Positions 1 through 7,010 are shown, counted from the stretch's first letter. The stretch is 8,851 nucleotides of DNA from an uncultured Oscillospiraceae bacterium (GCA_934565615.1 CAKTIH010000094.1:1-8851); one strand, 5' to 3'. Program-made: numbers and translations. Notes: a model not told the origin generated them from the letters alone.

Positions 1-479
1 TGAAGGCAGTGCTGCCGATAAGGCCGGACGTAGTTTTCTCCGGCATCAACATCGGCTACAACGCGGGCTTTGACATCGCCTATTCCGGCACCGTCGCCGC
101 CGCGATGGAGGCCGTACTCAACGGCATCCCTGCCATCGCCTTCTCCGCGCAGCACGACGGCAGCTACGATGTGACCGACAGATACATACTCGATATCACG
201 CGCGAGCTGCTGGCCGCGCCCCTCGCCCCCGGCGAGATATGGAACGTCAATTTTCCGGGCTGTCCGCTCGACGAATTCAAAGGTATACTGCGTGAGCGCA
301 CGATAGCGCCGAAGTTCATATTCGACAATACCTATTCCGCCAATCCCCGCAGCGGCGGCATGACGCTCATCCCTGACGCCGATTTCATCGCGCACGGGGA
401 CGCCCCTGCGGGCAGCGATATTGAGGCCGTTCTGCACGGATACATCTCGATAGGTAAAGTTAAAAGCATGGTTCTGTAA
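1..479 (+). CDS. surE: SurE 5'/3'-nucleotidase, C-terminal part (5' end outside window)
   Basis: This is the 3' part of a gene for SurE, a metal-dependent phosphatase that removes phosphate from nucleoside 5'- and 3'-monophosphates and short polyphosphates in the cytoplasm. The reading frame is open from the window edge (first full codon at 3) to a TAA at 477-479, giving 158 residues. The GTG at position 9 is internal, because the frame continues upstream of it. The visible family signature is PDVVFSGIN, whose Asn is a metal ligand, followed by a YSGTVAAAMEA block and GIPAIAFS; a WNVNFPG segment follows further on. The N-terminal DDG metal site lies outside the window. SurE proteins are about 250 residues, so roughly a third is missing. 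No clear terminator follows; the next feature is a promoter 18 bases downstream. A functional link to the neighbouring nucleotidase is possible but not shown, since surE is usually a stand-alone housekeeping gene. Confidence 0.93.
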   Translation, partial: KAVLPIRPDVVFSGINIGYNAGFDIAYSGTVAAAMEAVLNGIPAIAFSAQHDGSYDVTDRYILDITRELLAAPLAPGEIWNVNFPGCPLDEFKGILRERTIAPKFIFDNTYSANPRSGGMTLIPDADFIAHGDAPAGSDIEAVLHGYISIGKVKSMVL

Positions 480-496
480 AATATCTGCAAAAAAGC

Positions 497-525
497 TTGT
501 AAAGCAAATTAAACTATGCTATATT
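497..525 (+). promoter_or_regulatory. Predicted sigma-A promoter for the phn transporter unit
   Basis: TTGTAA at 497-502 (consensus TTGACA, 4 of 6) and TATATT at 520-525 (consensus TATAAT, 5 of 6) are separated by exactly 17 bases in an AT-rich gap just after surE. Transcription would start near 532, leaving a leader of about 115 nt before phnD. No Pho box or known riboswitch was recognised nearby. Confidence 0.65.
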
Positions 526-572
526 GATTATCGGTACACGGCGCGAAAAATGTGGAATCATGGTGTTTTTTT

Positions 573-590
573 GATTTAAATCGATGCATC
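573..590. repeat. Back-to-back perfect palindromes in the phnD leader
   Basis: GATTTAAATC (573-582) is a perfect 10-base palindrome, followed directly by the 8-base palindrome GATGCATC (583-590); ATCGAT (580-585) spans their junction. They lie about 40-60 bases after the predicted start site and follow a run of seven T (566-572). They could be an operator for a repressor that blocks the phn promoter region, but short AT-rich palindromes also arise by chance. Confidence 0.3.
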
Positions 591-647
591 TGACGACGTA
601 TGCTTCCGCCGTTTGCCATAAAATTTTGTTTGGAGGAAAAAACAAAG

Positions 648-1760
648 ATGAAAAAGACCATAGCACTGCTTCTCGCACTTGTCATGGTATTTGCTCTCTG
701 CGCCTGCGGCCAGACCAACGCTCCCGCAGTCGAAGAGTCCAAGGCTCCCGAAGCGGACGCAACCGAAGCTCCCGCTACCGAGAACCAGCACTTCGACAAG
801 CTGACCCTTGAGTTCGTTCCTTCCAAGGACGCCGACGTTATCATTGCCGGCACCAAGAATCTGCCCGAGCTCGTTCAGGCCGAGATGTCCAAGCTTGGCT
901 ATGACATTGACGAAGTTGACATCACCGTCGGCACCAGCTACGATGCTACCGGCGAGGCTATGTCCGCAGGCTCTATCGACCTCGGCTGGCTGCCCGGCGG
1001 CACCTACGCCCTCTACTCCGACGACGTTGACGTCATCCTGACCGCAACCCGCAACGGTCTGTCCAACGACAGCACCAACCCCGCCGACTGGAACGGCGAA
1101 GCAAACGCCACCCAGAAGAACGGCCCGCAGGTCACCTACTACCGCTCCCTCATCTACGCAACTCCTTCCGAGTACGGCAAGGAACTTGCAGCCAAGGTCA
1201 ACGCCGGTGAAAAGCTCACTTGGGAAGACCTCGACAAGGCAAAGTGGGCAGTCCAGAAGACTTCCTCCTCCGCCGGTTACATCTACCCCTCCATGTGGCT
1301 GATGGCCAACTACGACGGCAAGAAGATCTCTGACCTCTCCAACGTTATCCCCCTCGACTCCGGTTACGGCACCGCTTTCTCCTACGCTGCAGCTGAGCAG
1401 GTTGACATCATCGTCTGCTACGCCGACGGCCGTAACGACTACGAAGCCAGCTGGATGCTCCCGACCGATCAGCAGGATGAGACCGGCAAGCAGGGCATGG
1501 GCCGTTCCGACAGCATCTGGAACGAGCTGAATGTCATCGGCGTCACCGAGGGTATCTACAATGACACCGTCGCTATCTCCAAGGAGAGCCAGTACTACAC
1601 TCCCGAGCTCGTCGCAGCTCTGCAGGATTGCTTCATCAACATCATCAACACCGATGAGGGTCAGGCGATCTTCTCCGTCTACAGCCACACCGGCTATGCC
1701 AAGGCTGTTGACTCCGACTACGACGGCGCCCGCGCAGCTCTGACCGCAGTCTCCGACTGA
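648..1760 (+). CDS. phnD: PhnD-type phosphonate ABC transporter substrate-binding lipoprotein
   Basis: This is the extracytoplasmic receptor of a phosphonate-family ABC importer; it captures the ligand outside the membrane and passes it to PhnE. The start is ATG 648, with GGAGG at 632-636, giving 370 residues; an upstream in-frame start at 600 would spoil the signal peptide. Residues 1-20 are a lipoprotein signal: KK, a hydrophobic core, then lipobox LCAC with lipidated Cys20. An Ala/Pro/Glu-rich linker follows to about residue 47. The fold shows PhnD landmarks: AGSIDLGWL (107-115), YYRSLIYA (164-171), and SSSAGYIYP (206-214), which corresponds to the STSG-type loop whose hydroxyls and helix N-termini bind the phosphonate oxygens in E. 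coli PhnD. ADGRNDYEASW (259-269) follows. Codon use is strongly biased (almost no ATA), which suggests high expression. The ligand could be a phosphonate, phosphite or a phosphate ester; the sequence alone does not decide this. Confidence 0.9.
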   Translation: MKKTIALLLALVMVFALCACGQTNAPAVEESKAPEADATEAPATENQHFDKLTLEFVPSKDADVIIAGTKNLPELVQAEMSKLGYDIDEVDITVGTSYDATGEAMSAGSIDLGWLPGGTYALYSDDVDVILTATRNGLSNDSTNPADWNGEANATQKNGPQVTYYRSLIYATPSEYGKELAAKVNAGEKLTWEDLDKAKWAVQKTSSSAGYIYPSMWLMANYDGKKISDLSNVIPLDSGYGTAFSYAAAEQVDIIVCYADGRNDYEASWMLPTDQQDETGKQGMGRSDSIWNELNVIGVTEGIYNDTVAISKESQYYTPELVAALQDCFINIINTDEGQAIFSVYSHTGYAKAVDSDYDGARAALTAVSD

Positions 1761-1778
1761 TAGCTCAACGCACCCAAT

Positions 1779-1810
1779 AAACAGCGCCCTGCCCTACAGG
1801 GCGCTGTTTT
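1779..1810 (+). terminator. Intrinsic terminator/attenuator after phnD
   Basis: A perfect 13-bp GC-rich stem (1779-1791 with 1797-1809) with loop CCCTA ends in TTTT at 1807-1810; a second T-run lies at 1819-1823. It stands 18 bases after the phnD stop. Because phnC and the permeases follow on the same strand without an obvious new promoter, it probably works as a leaky terminator. That would make more receptor transcript than membrane-complex transcript and would also protect the phnD 3' end. Confidence 0.75.
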
Positions 1811-1839
1811 CCTAAATCTTTTTACGCGGCTTATTGTCC

Positions 1840-1873
1840 GACAGGAGAGCACAGTTTTCTGTGCTTTCCTGTC
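1840..1873 (+). other. Long hairpin upstream of phnC
   Basis: Bases 1840-1854 pair with 1859-1873 over 15 positions, with one G.U wobble and a TTTT loop. No T-run follows (AGCTAATAGG comes next), so it does not look like a terminator. It lies 30 bases downstream of the phnD terminator and 47 bases before the phnC start. It could be a 5' stabiliser of the phnC mRNA or an RNase III-type processing site; alternatively it is the site of a DNA-binding protein. Confidence 0.6.
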
Positions 1874-1920
1874 AGCTAATAGGAACTGAAATCCATATTG
1901 AAAGAGAAAAGAGTCGCAGC

Positions 1921-2715
1921 ATGATAGAATTTAAGAATGTTTACAAGACCTATCCCAACGGCTTCACCGCGCTGAAGAACATCAATCTTCAGATCGAGCA
2001 GGGTGAATTTGTTGCGATCATCGGCCTGTCCGGTGCGGGCAAGTCCACGATCCTGCGCTGCATCAACCGTATGCATGATATCTCCAAGGGTGAGCTCACC
2101 GTTGACAGCGTTGAGGTCGACTCCCTGCGCGGCAAGGAGCTGCGCCGCTACCGCCGCAAGGTCGGCATGATCTTCCAGAGCTTCAACCTCGTCACGCGCA
2201 GCACCGCCATCAAGAACGTGCTGACTGCCGACGTGCCCGATATGCCCTTCTTCAAGGTGCTCTTCGGCATCTTCTCCAAGGAGCAGAAAATGCACGCGCT
2301 CGAAAGCCTTGATAAGGTCGGCATTCTTGACAAGGCCTACACCCGCTGCGACCAGCTCTCCGGCGGCCAGCAGCAGCGCGTTGCACTTGCGCGCACTCTG
2401 AACCAGAACCCGAAGATCATCCTCGCCGATGAGCCTGTCGCCTCGCTCGACCCCATCACCGCAAAGCAGGTCATGCAGGACTTTGTGCGCATCAATAAGG
2501 AATATAAAATTTCCATCCTCCTCAACATCCACCATGTTGACCTTGCGCTCAAGTACTGCGACCGCGTTATCGGCATCCGCGCGGGCGAGATAGTTTTCGA
2601 CGGCCCCGCCAGCACCATCACTCAGGAGCAGATAGACGAGGTCTATAACGGTGCCAAGGCTCCCACCATGGGCGAGGGCGAAGGCGAGATACCGCAGGTC
2701 AAGGCAGAGGGCTGA
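1921..2715 (+). CDS. phnC: PhnC-type phosphonate ABC transporter ATP-binding protein
   Basis: This is the cytoplasmic ATPase that powers the importer, 264 residues, close to the usual PhnC size. The motifs are complete and in order: Walker A GLSGAGKST (35-43), Q-loop Gln86 (MIFQSFN), ABC signature LSGGQQQRVALAR (146-158), Walker B IILADEP (166-172), D-loop SLDP (175-178) and switch His204 in NIHHVDLA, where PhnC relatives commonly have HQVDLA. ATG 1921 is chosen because the protein then begins MIEFKNVYKTY, the normal family N-terminus. Its ribosome site is weak (AAAAGAG, 1907-1913). A longer frame from 1834 would run through the hairpin at 1840-1873 and is unlikely. The C-terminus carries a short Gly/Glu-rich tail after residue 245. 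The stop is only 4 bases before phnE1, so translation is probably coupled. Confidence 0.95.
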   Translation: MIEFKNVYKTYPNGFTALKNINLQIEQGEFVAIIGLSGAGKSTILRCINRMHDISKGELTVDSVEVDSLRGKELRRYRRKVGMIFQSFNLVTRSTAIKNVLTADVPDMPFFKVLFGIFSKEQKMHALESLDKVGILDKAYTRCDQLSGGQQQRVALARTLNQNPKIILADEPVASLDPITAKQVMQDFVRINKEYKISILLNIHHVDLALKYCDRVIGIRAGEIVFDGPASTITQEQIDEVYNGAKAPTMGEGEGEIPQVKAEG

Positions 2716-2719
2716 GCGC

Positions 2720-3574
2720 ATGGATAACGAAAACTCCGCCGTTCTCTATAAAGAGACCCTGTATGACAAAATCTTCAAGCCCCAGGTCATTACCCTTGCA
2801 AACGGGCATTCTGTCAGACGCCGCCGCAGCCGCGCGCCGCTGATAGTCGTGCTGCTCGCGCTGGCTATATGGCTGTCGCTCAGGATGACCGGCTTTGATA
2901 TGGCCGTCGTCATACATAAATTCAGTAAGATGCTCGACCTGCTGGCTAAAATTTTCCAGCCGAACTGGGAGTTTTTCCCGAAGGTCATCTCCCCGCTCAT
3001 TGATACTATCAAGATGTCCGTCCTCGGTACGGTCATCGGCTGTGTCCTCGCGCTGCCTGTCGCGATCCTCTCCTCCAGCAACATCAACCGCAGCGTTCCG
3101 CTGGTCAGCTTTTTCCGCTTCATCCTCGCGCTGATCCGCACCCTGCCGACGCTTATTATCGCGCTCGTCTGCGCGCTCATCTTCTCCCTCGGCACTTTCT
3201 CCGGCACCGTCGCCATCGCGATCTTCACCTTCGGCATCGTCGCAAAGATGCTCTTCGAGAGCATCGAGACTATCGACATGGGGCCCTTCGAGGCTATGGA
3301 GGCTCTCGGCGCGAATAAGTTCCAGGCCTTCTGGTCTGCCTGCGTGCCGCAGATACTGCCCGTCTATCTCAGCCACAGTCTTTACTGCTTTGAGATGAAC
3401 ATCCGCGCCTCCGCCATCCTCGGCTACGTCGGCGCGGGCGGCCTCGGCATCACGATAAACGAGCGCATCGGCTGGCGCGACTATAACAGCCTTGGCATGG
3501 TGCTGCTGTCTCTGTTCGTCGTCGTCGTTGCCATTGACTTCTTCAGCGAATATCTTCGCAAGAAGCTGAGCTGA
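2720..3574 (+). CDS. phnE: PhnE-type phosphonate ABC transporter permease, first copy
   Basis: This is an integral membrane subunit forming half of the translocation channel, 284 residues. ATG 2720 lies 4 bases after the phnC stop, with GAGG at 2707-2710 inside phnC. The N-terminus is cytoplasmic and basic (RRRRSR, 33-38), followed by a first membrane helix at about 40-54. Further hydrophobic segments lie near 95-118, 128-157, 161-180 and 257-275. The EAA loop that docks on PhnC is visible as EAMEALGANKFQAF (191-204) with a conserved Pro near 208. It is followed by the PhnE-typical block ending in ASAILGYVGAGGLG. It differs clearly from the next permease, especially in the N-terminal half, so the two probably make a heterodimer rather than being a recent duplication. 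Confidence 0.92.
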   Translation: MDNENSAVLYKETLYDKIFKPQVITLANGHSVRRRRSRAPLIVVLLALAIWLSLRMTGFDMAVVIHKFSKMLDLLAKIFQPNWEFFPKVISPLIDTIKMSVLGTVIGCVLALPVAILSSSNINRSVPLVSFFRFILALIRTLPTLIIALVCALIFSLGTFSGTVAIAIFTFGIVAKMLFESIETIDMGPFEAMEALGANKFQAFWSACVPQILPVYLSHSLYCFEMNIRASAILGYVGAGGLGITINERIGWRDYNSLGMVLLSLFVVVVAIDFFSEYLRKKLS

Positions 3575-3587
3575 AAGGAGAAGCGCA

Positions 3588-4445
3588 ATGAGTAAGAAAA
3601 ACAAGATAGAAATGCTCGAAGAGACTCTCGACCGCAAGCTCACCGTCGCTGAAATGTACGCGAACCGTCCGCGCAAGTGGCTGCTGTACACGGCGATAGT
3701 CCTCATCATCGCGGTTCTCATCGGCTGGTCCGCCAATGACATTCACTTCACTGGCCTTACCGCTACCGGTACCGAGGTCGCAAAGGGCGTCGTTCACGGT
3801 GTGTTCCATCCGGACACGGCGCTGATGTTCGGCTCCGGTGACTCCGACGTGCCGTATCTGCTGCTCCAGACCATCGCCATCGCGGTGCTCGGTACGCTCT
3901 TCGGCGCGATCCTCGCCATCCCCTTCGCGTTCCTCGCGTCCTTCAACATCATGCCGAAGCCCGTGGCCTACGTCGTGCGCGTCATCATCCTCATGATCCG
4001 TACCATCCCGAGCATCGTTTGGGCACTCATGTGGATCCGCGTCACCGGTCCCGGCGCCGCCTGCGGCGTTATCACCCAGTCGGTCTGCTCGATAGGCATG
4101 ATCTCCAAGATGTACATCACCGCAATCGAGGATCTTGACACACACATCCTCGAAAGCCTCGACGCTATGGGCTGCACGCCGTTCCAGAAGATTCGCTACG
4201 GCGTCATCCCCCAGCTCACCGCGAGCTTTATCTCCACCACCATCTACCGTTTTGACATCAACCTCAAGGACGCTACCACCCTCGGTATCGTCGGCGCGGG
4301 CGGCATCGGCGCGTCGCTGGTGCAGTGCCTCAACAGCCGCCGCTGGGCAATGGTCGGCTCCTTCGTCTGGGGGCTCATGGTGCTGGTGCTCATCATCGAG
4401 TTCATCTCCACCCGCATCCGCAGAAAGCTCGCCCACGGGGCATAA
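3588..4445 (+). CDS. phnE: PhnE-type phosphonate ABC transporter permease, second copy
   Basis: This is the second permease of the importer, 285 residues. It has a clear ribosome site AAGGAG (3575-3580), 7 bases before ATG 3588, and starts 13 bases after phnE1. A charged cytoplasmic N-terminus (1-30) is followed by a membrane helix at about 31-48. Next comes an extracytoplasmic stretch (about 49-88) holding the family-like FTGL and a region of Gly, Asp and His. More helices lie near 89-118, 126-150, 158-180 and 254-272. The EAA loop reads ESLDAMGCTPFQKIRYGVIPQ (189-209), and TLGIVGAGGIG (231-241) matches the same block in phnE1. It belongs to the longer PhnE subtype, with an extended loop before the core domain. 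Gene order D-C-E-E is common for complete phosphonate importers. Confidence 0.92.
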   Translation: MSKKNKIEMLEETLDRKLTVAEMYANRPRKWLLYTAIVLIIAVLIGWSANDIHFTGLTATGTEVAKGVVHGVFHPDTALMFGSGDSDVPYLLLQTIAIAVLGTLFGAILAIPFAFLASFNIMPKPVAYVVRVIILMIRTIPSIVWALMWIRVTGPGAACGVITQSVCSIGMISKMYITAIEDLDTHILESLDAMGCTPFQKIRYGVIPQLTASFISTTIYRFDINLKDATTLGIVGAGGIGASLVQCLNSRRWAMVGSFVWGLMVLVLIIEFISTRIRRKLAHGA

Positions 4446-4449
4446 AACC

Positions 4450-4478
4450 AATATCCCTGCGCATGGCGCAGGGATATT
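4450..4478 (+). terminator. Hairpin between phnE2 and the nucleotidase gene
   Basis: There is a perfect 13-bp stem (4450-4462 with 4466-4478) with a 3-base loop ATG. The downstream stretch is AT-rich (ATTATTA) but has no real T-tract, so termination would be partial at best. It begins 5 bases after the phnE2 stop and ends 5 bases before the ribosome site of the next gene (GAAAGGA, 4484-4490). It may lower downstream expression, protect the upstream mRNA end, or tune access to that ribosome site. Confidence 0.55.
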
Positions 4479-4495
4479 ATTACGAAAGGATCACC

Positions 4496-6004
4496 ATGCA
4501 GCGTAAGCTTACGATATACTATACAAGCGATGTCCACGGTTACTTTTCCCCCGTTGACTACGCCAGCGGAGCGCCCGCACAGTCGGGTCTTGCTAACTGC
4601 ATGAACGGCTTTGCCAACGACGGCAACACCCTCATCATCGACGGCGGGGATATCCTTCAGGGCAGCCCCCTGACCTATTATCTCTACAGTCAGCGCCGTG
4701 ACGGGGACTGTGTCCCGGCACGGCTTTTGAACCTCGGCGGCTATGACTTCGTCACCCTCGGCAATCACGATTTTAACTACGGCAAGGCCGAGATAGAGCG
4801 CTATCTGCGCGAGCTTGACGCCGTGTGCCTCTGCGCAAACATCGGCGGCATAGCGGGCGTGCGCCGCATCGCGGTCGTCACGCTCCAGAACGGTCTGCGT
4901 GTCGGCCTGACCGGCGTCACGACGCACTTCGTCTCCCAGTGGGAGCAGCCCGCAAACCTTGAGGGCATCACCGTGACCGACGCTTTCACCGCCGCGGCCG
5001 AAGCCTATGCGGAGCTAAAACAGCAGCAGGTCGACCTCACGGTCTGTATCTACCACGGCGGCTTTGAAAACGACCTGCGCACCGGCGCGCCGCTCTATAC
5101 GACGGATGAAAATCAGGGCTGCCGCATCTGCAATGAGCTCGGCTTTGATATTCTCCTCGCCGGGCATCAGCATATGCCGGTCGAGAACCTGTGCCTGAAC
5201 GGCACCTATACCTGCCAACCGCCCGACAAGGCCGCGGCATATATCCGCATGGACGTCACCGTCGGCGATACCGTCACGGCTGAGAGCCGCCTGTGCAGGC
5301 CCTCTGAGCAGCCGCTTCCTGCTGCGGCGGAGTATCTTGCGCCCATTGACGAGGAGACCTCCGCGTGGCTCGACCGCCCCGTCGGCCATCTTGATACCGC
5401 GCTCACCCCCTCTGCCCCGCTCGACATGGCGCTGAACGGCTCACTGATCGCGAACTTCTTCAATCAGGTGCAGCTTGAGGCCTCAGGCGCGGACATCTCC
5501 TGCGCGAGCCTTGCAAACACCGTGCGCGGCTTTGATAGGAACGTCACCGTGCGCGATATCGTCTCGACCTACATCTTCCCGAACACGCTTGTGACCCTCG
5601 CCGTGAACCGCGCGCAGCTCAAGCGAGCTCTTGAGCGCAGCGCCGAATACTTCACCCTCGGCGCCGGGCAGGTATCTGTCAGCGAAAGCTTCCTGCATCC
5701 CATCGTGCAGCACTTCAATTACGACTATATCTCCGGTGTGCATGTCACCTTCGACCTGCGCCGCCCTGTCGGAGACAGGGTCACGTCCATTCTCTGGCGC
5801 GGCGAAGAGCTTGACGATACGCGCTCCCTTTCGCTCTGCATGAACAATTACCGCGCCTCCGGTGCCGGCGGCTACGGCGTCTATACCGAGTGCAAGTTAC
5901 TGCGCGAACAGCCGACCGAGATTGCGGAGCTTATAATCGACTATGTCCTGCGTCATAAAGACATCACGGTCGATAAAACAAAGTGGCTTAATATAATTTA
6001 TTGA
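4496..6004 (+). CDS. Cytoplasmic 5'-nucleotidase / metallophosphatase (UshA/CpdB family)
   Basis: This predicted two-domain, metal-dependent phosphoesterase (502 residues) probably hydrolyses nucleotides, cyclic nucleotides or related phosphate esters. ATG 4496 has GAAAGGA at 4484-4490. The N-terminal calcineurin-like domain shows all the metal motifs: SDVHG (D12, H14), IDGGD (D52), GNHDF (N90, H91), YHGGFE (H187) and AGHQH (H224, H226). The C-terminal 5'-nucleotidase domain follows, including NFFNQVQLEASGADI and a substrate-pocket block NYRASGAGGYG (451-461). There is no signal peptide, transmembrane anchor or cell-wall sorting signal, unlike secreted UshA/CpdB, so it should act inside the cell, like B. 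subtilis YunD-type relatives. It lies behind the Phn-type importer, which suggests it processes the imported ligand, but its true substrate cannot be read from the sequence. Expression may depend on readthrough of the hairpin at 4450-4478. Confidence 0.9.
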   Translation: MQRKLTIYYTSDVHGYFSPVDYASGAPAQSGLANCMNGFANDGNTLIIDGGDILQGSPLTYYLYSQRRDGDCVPARLLNLGGYDFVTLGNHDFNYGKAEIERYLRELDAVCLCANIGGIAGVRRIAVVTLQNGLRVGLTGVTTHFVSQWEQPANLEGITVTDAFTAAAEAYAELKQQQVDLTVCIYHGGFENDLRTGAPLYTTDENQGCRICNELGFDILLAGHQHMPVENLCLNGTYTCQPPDKAAAYIRMDVTVGDTVTAESRLCRPSEQPLPAAAEYLAPIDEETSAWLDRPVGHLDTALTPSAPLDMALNGSLIANFFNQVQLEASGADISCASLANTVRGFDRNVTVRDIVSTYIFPNTLVTLAVNRAQLKRALERSAEYFTLGAGQVSVSESFLHPIVQHFNYDYISGVHVTFDLRRPVGDRVTSILWRGEELDDTRSLSLCMNNYRASGAGGYGVYTECKLLREQPTEIAELIIDYVLRHKDITVDKTKWLNIIY

Positions 6005-6019
6005 ATCAAGGAGAACAAC

Positions 6020-6994
6020 ATGGAAAACAAAGTCTTTAAGGTCGTCCTGCTTCAGGCGCTCCCCGCCTCCGGCAAGTCCGAGGTCAGAAACTTCATGGCA
6101 AACGTCGAGCCCGAGCGGCTTCAGAACGAGTTCCACATCGGCGAAAACCTCCAGCTTGACGATTTCCCCTATGTCCACATGATGCGCCGCATCGACAATG
6201 AGCTTCAGGCTATGGGTCAGCCCCGCATCTTCTATCCCGGCGAGGAGCCCTTCATCGACGGGCGCGATTGGGGCACGCTCTGCGCTCTGCTCAATGAGGA
6301 TTATCATGACCTCATGAACCGCAACGTCGTCAAGACCGATTCCGCCGCGCAGCTCCTGTTTGACCGCTATGACCGCGCAGGTGAGGTTGCCGGTATCCCG
6401 CCGCGCCTCGGCCTGTTGGATGAGAGCGTGCGCGCAAAGCTCGCCGCGATTCTCGAAAACGAAGCCCGCGCCATGCTCGATGAGAAGCACGCCGGGTACC
6501 CCGAGTCTTTTGAGAACAAGACCATCATCATCGAGTGCGCCCGCGGCGGGCCTGACGGCTCCTCCATGCCGCTGACCGGCACCTTCGGCTATCAGTATTC
6601 CCTGCCCATGTTCTGCCCCGAGATCCTTGAAAACGCCGTTATCCTCTATATCTGGGTGACTCCTGAGGAATCCCGCCGCAAGAACGCCGACCGCGCCGAC
6701 CCGAACGATCCCGGCTCGAACCTCCATCACGGCGTGCCCATGGCTGTCATGCTCGGCGACTACGGCTGCGACGATATGGAGTACCTCGTGAACAATACTG
6801 AGGTCGAGAACACCGTCACCGTGAACGCCCACGGCCGCACCTACCATGTCCCCATCGGTATCTTTGATAACCGCGTGGACAAGACCTCCTTCCTCCGCGC
6901 CGAGCCCTCCGAGTGGGACGCCGGCAAGGTCGCCGATGTCACCGCCGCCATCCGCAAGGCGACTGACACCATGTACGCAAACTACAACAAGTAA
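6020..6994 (+). CDS. Uncharacterised P-loop protein, probable small-molecule kinase
   Basis: I do not recognise this family. The protein has 324 residues; ATG 6020 has a strong AAGGAG (6008-6013) and lies 15 bases after the nucleotidase. A beta strand VVLLQ leads into a Walker A-like loop ALPASGKS (13-20), in which Ala13 replaces the usual first Gly but GKS is intact. Kinase-like features follow: LDDF with D47/D48 where a substrate-binding or base Asp would lie, a strand IIIECARGG with E172 (170s) in a Walker B-like position, and a strand ending YIWVTPEESRRKNADR (210-225) whose clustered arginines resemble a lid region. After that come an Asp/Pro-rich loop and HHG (236-238). There is no signal peptide or membrane segment, so it should be cytoplasmic. 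Placement behind the transporter and nucleotidase suggests phosphorylation of the imported or dephosphorylated product. A nucleotide-binding regulatory role is also possible. A double stop (TAATAA) ends it, followed by a terminator. Confidence 0.7.
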   Translation: MENKVFKVVLLQALPASGKSEVRNFMANVEPERLQNEFHIGENLQLDDFPYVHMMRRIDNELQAMGQPRIFYPGEEPFIDGRDWGTLCALLNEDYHDLMNRNVVKTDSAAQLLFDRYDRAGEVAGIPPRLGLLDESVRAKLAAILENEARAMLDEKHAGYPESFENKTIIIECARGGPDGSSMPLTGTFGYQYSLPMFCPEILENAVILYIWVTPEESRRKNADRADPNDPGSNLHHGVPMAVMLGDYGCDDMEYLVNNTEVENTVTVNAHGRTYHVPIGIFDNRVDKTSFLRAEPSEWDAGKVADVTAAIRKATDTMYANYNK

Positions 6995-7010
6995 TAAGCA
7001 TAATTGCAAA

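Noticed and set aside
9..479. A complete 156-residue SurE starting at GTG 9
   Set aside because: The frame is open upstream of position 9 and the N-terminal metal-binding half of SurE would be missing, so the gene simply continues outside the window.
497..514. Possible Pho box (TTGTAA and TTAAAC repeats) at the phn promoter
   Set aside because: The repeats are 12 bases apart and match the Gram-positive PhoP pattern poorly; the first is better explained as a -35 box.
576..1688. Long antisense open frame opposite phnD (370 codons)
   Set aside because: It mirrors the highly biased codons of phnD, has a low-complexity Gly/Val/Asp composition, no ribosome site and no recognisable domain, while the plus-strand gene is unambiguous.
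1834..1920. Longer phnC starting at the upstream TTG (29 extra residues)
   Set aside because: The extension would be encoded by the hairpin region, has no ribosome site, and does not resemble any PhnC N-terminus; the protein starting at 1921 fits the family.
2699..3742. Antisense open frame across phnE1 and the start of phnE2
   Set aside because: The product is a charged, repetitive Asp/Glu/Arg-rich chain, as expected from the complement of hydrophobic membrane-protein codons in a GC-rich gene.
2720..4445. Recent tandem duplication of the permease gene
   Set aside because: The two PhnE proteins share the EAA and GAGG(L/I)G blocks but differ widely elsewhere, with different N-termini and loops. 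They look like ancient paralogues forming a heterodimer.
5897..7009. Antisense open frame opposite the P-loop gene (370 codons)
   Set aside because: It crosses a gene boundary, lacks a ribosome site and domain motifs, and the opposite strand has a convincing start, ribosome site and P-loop.
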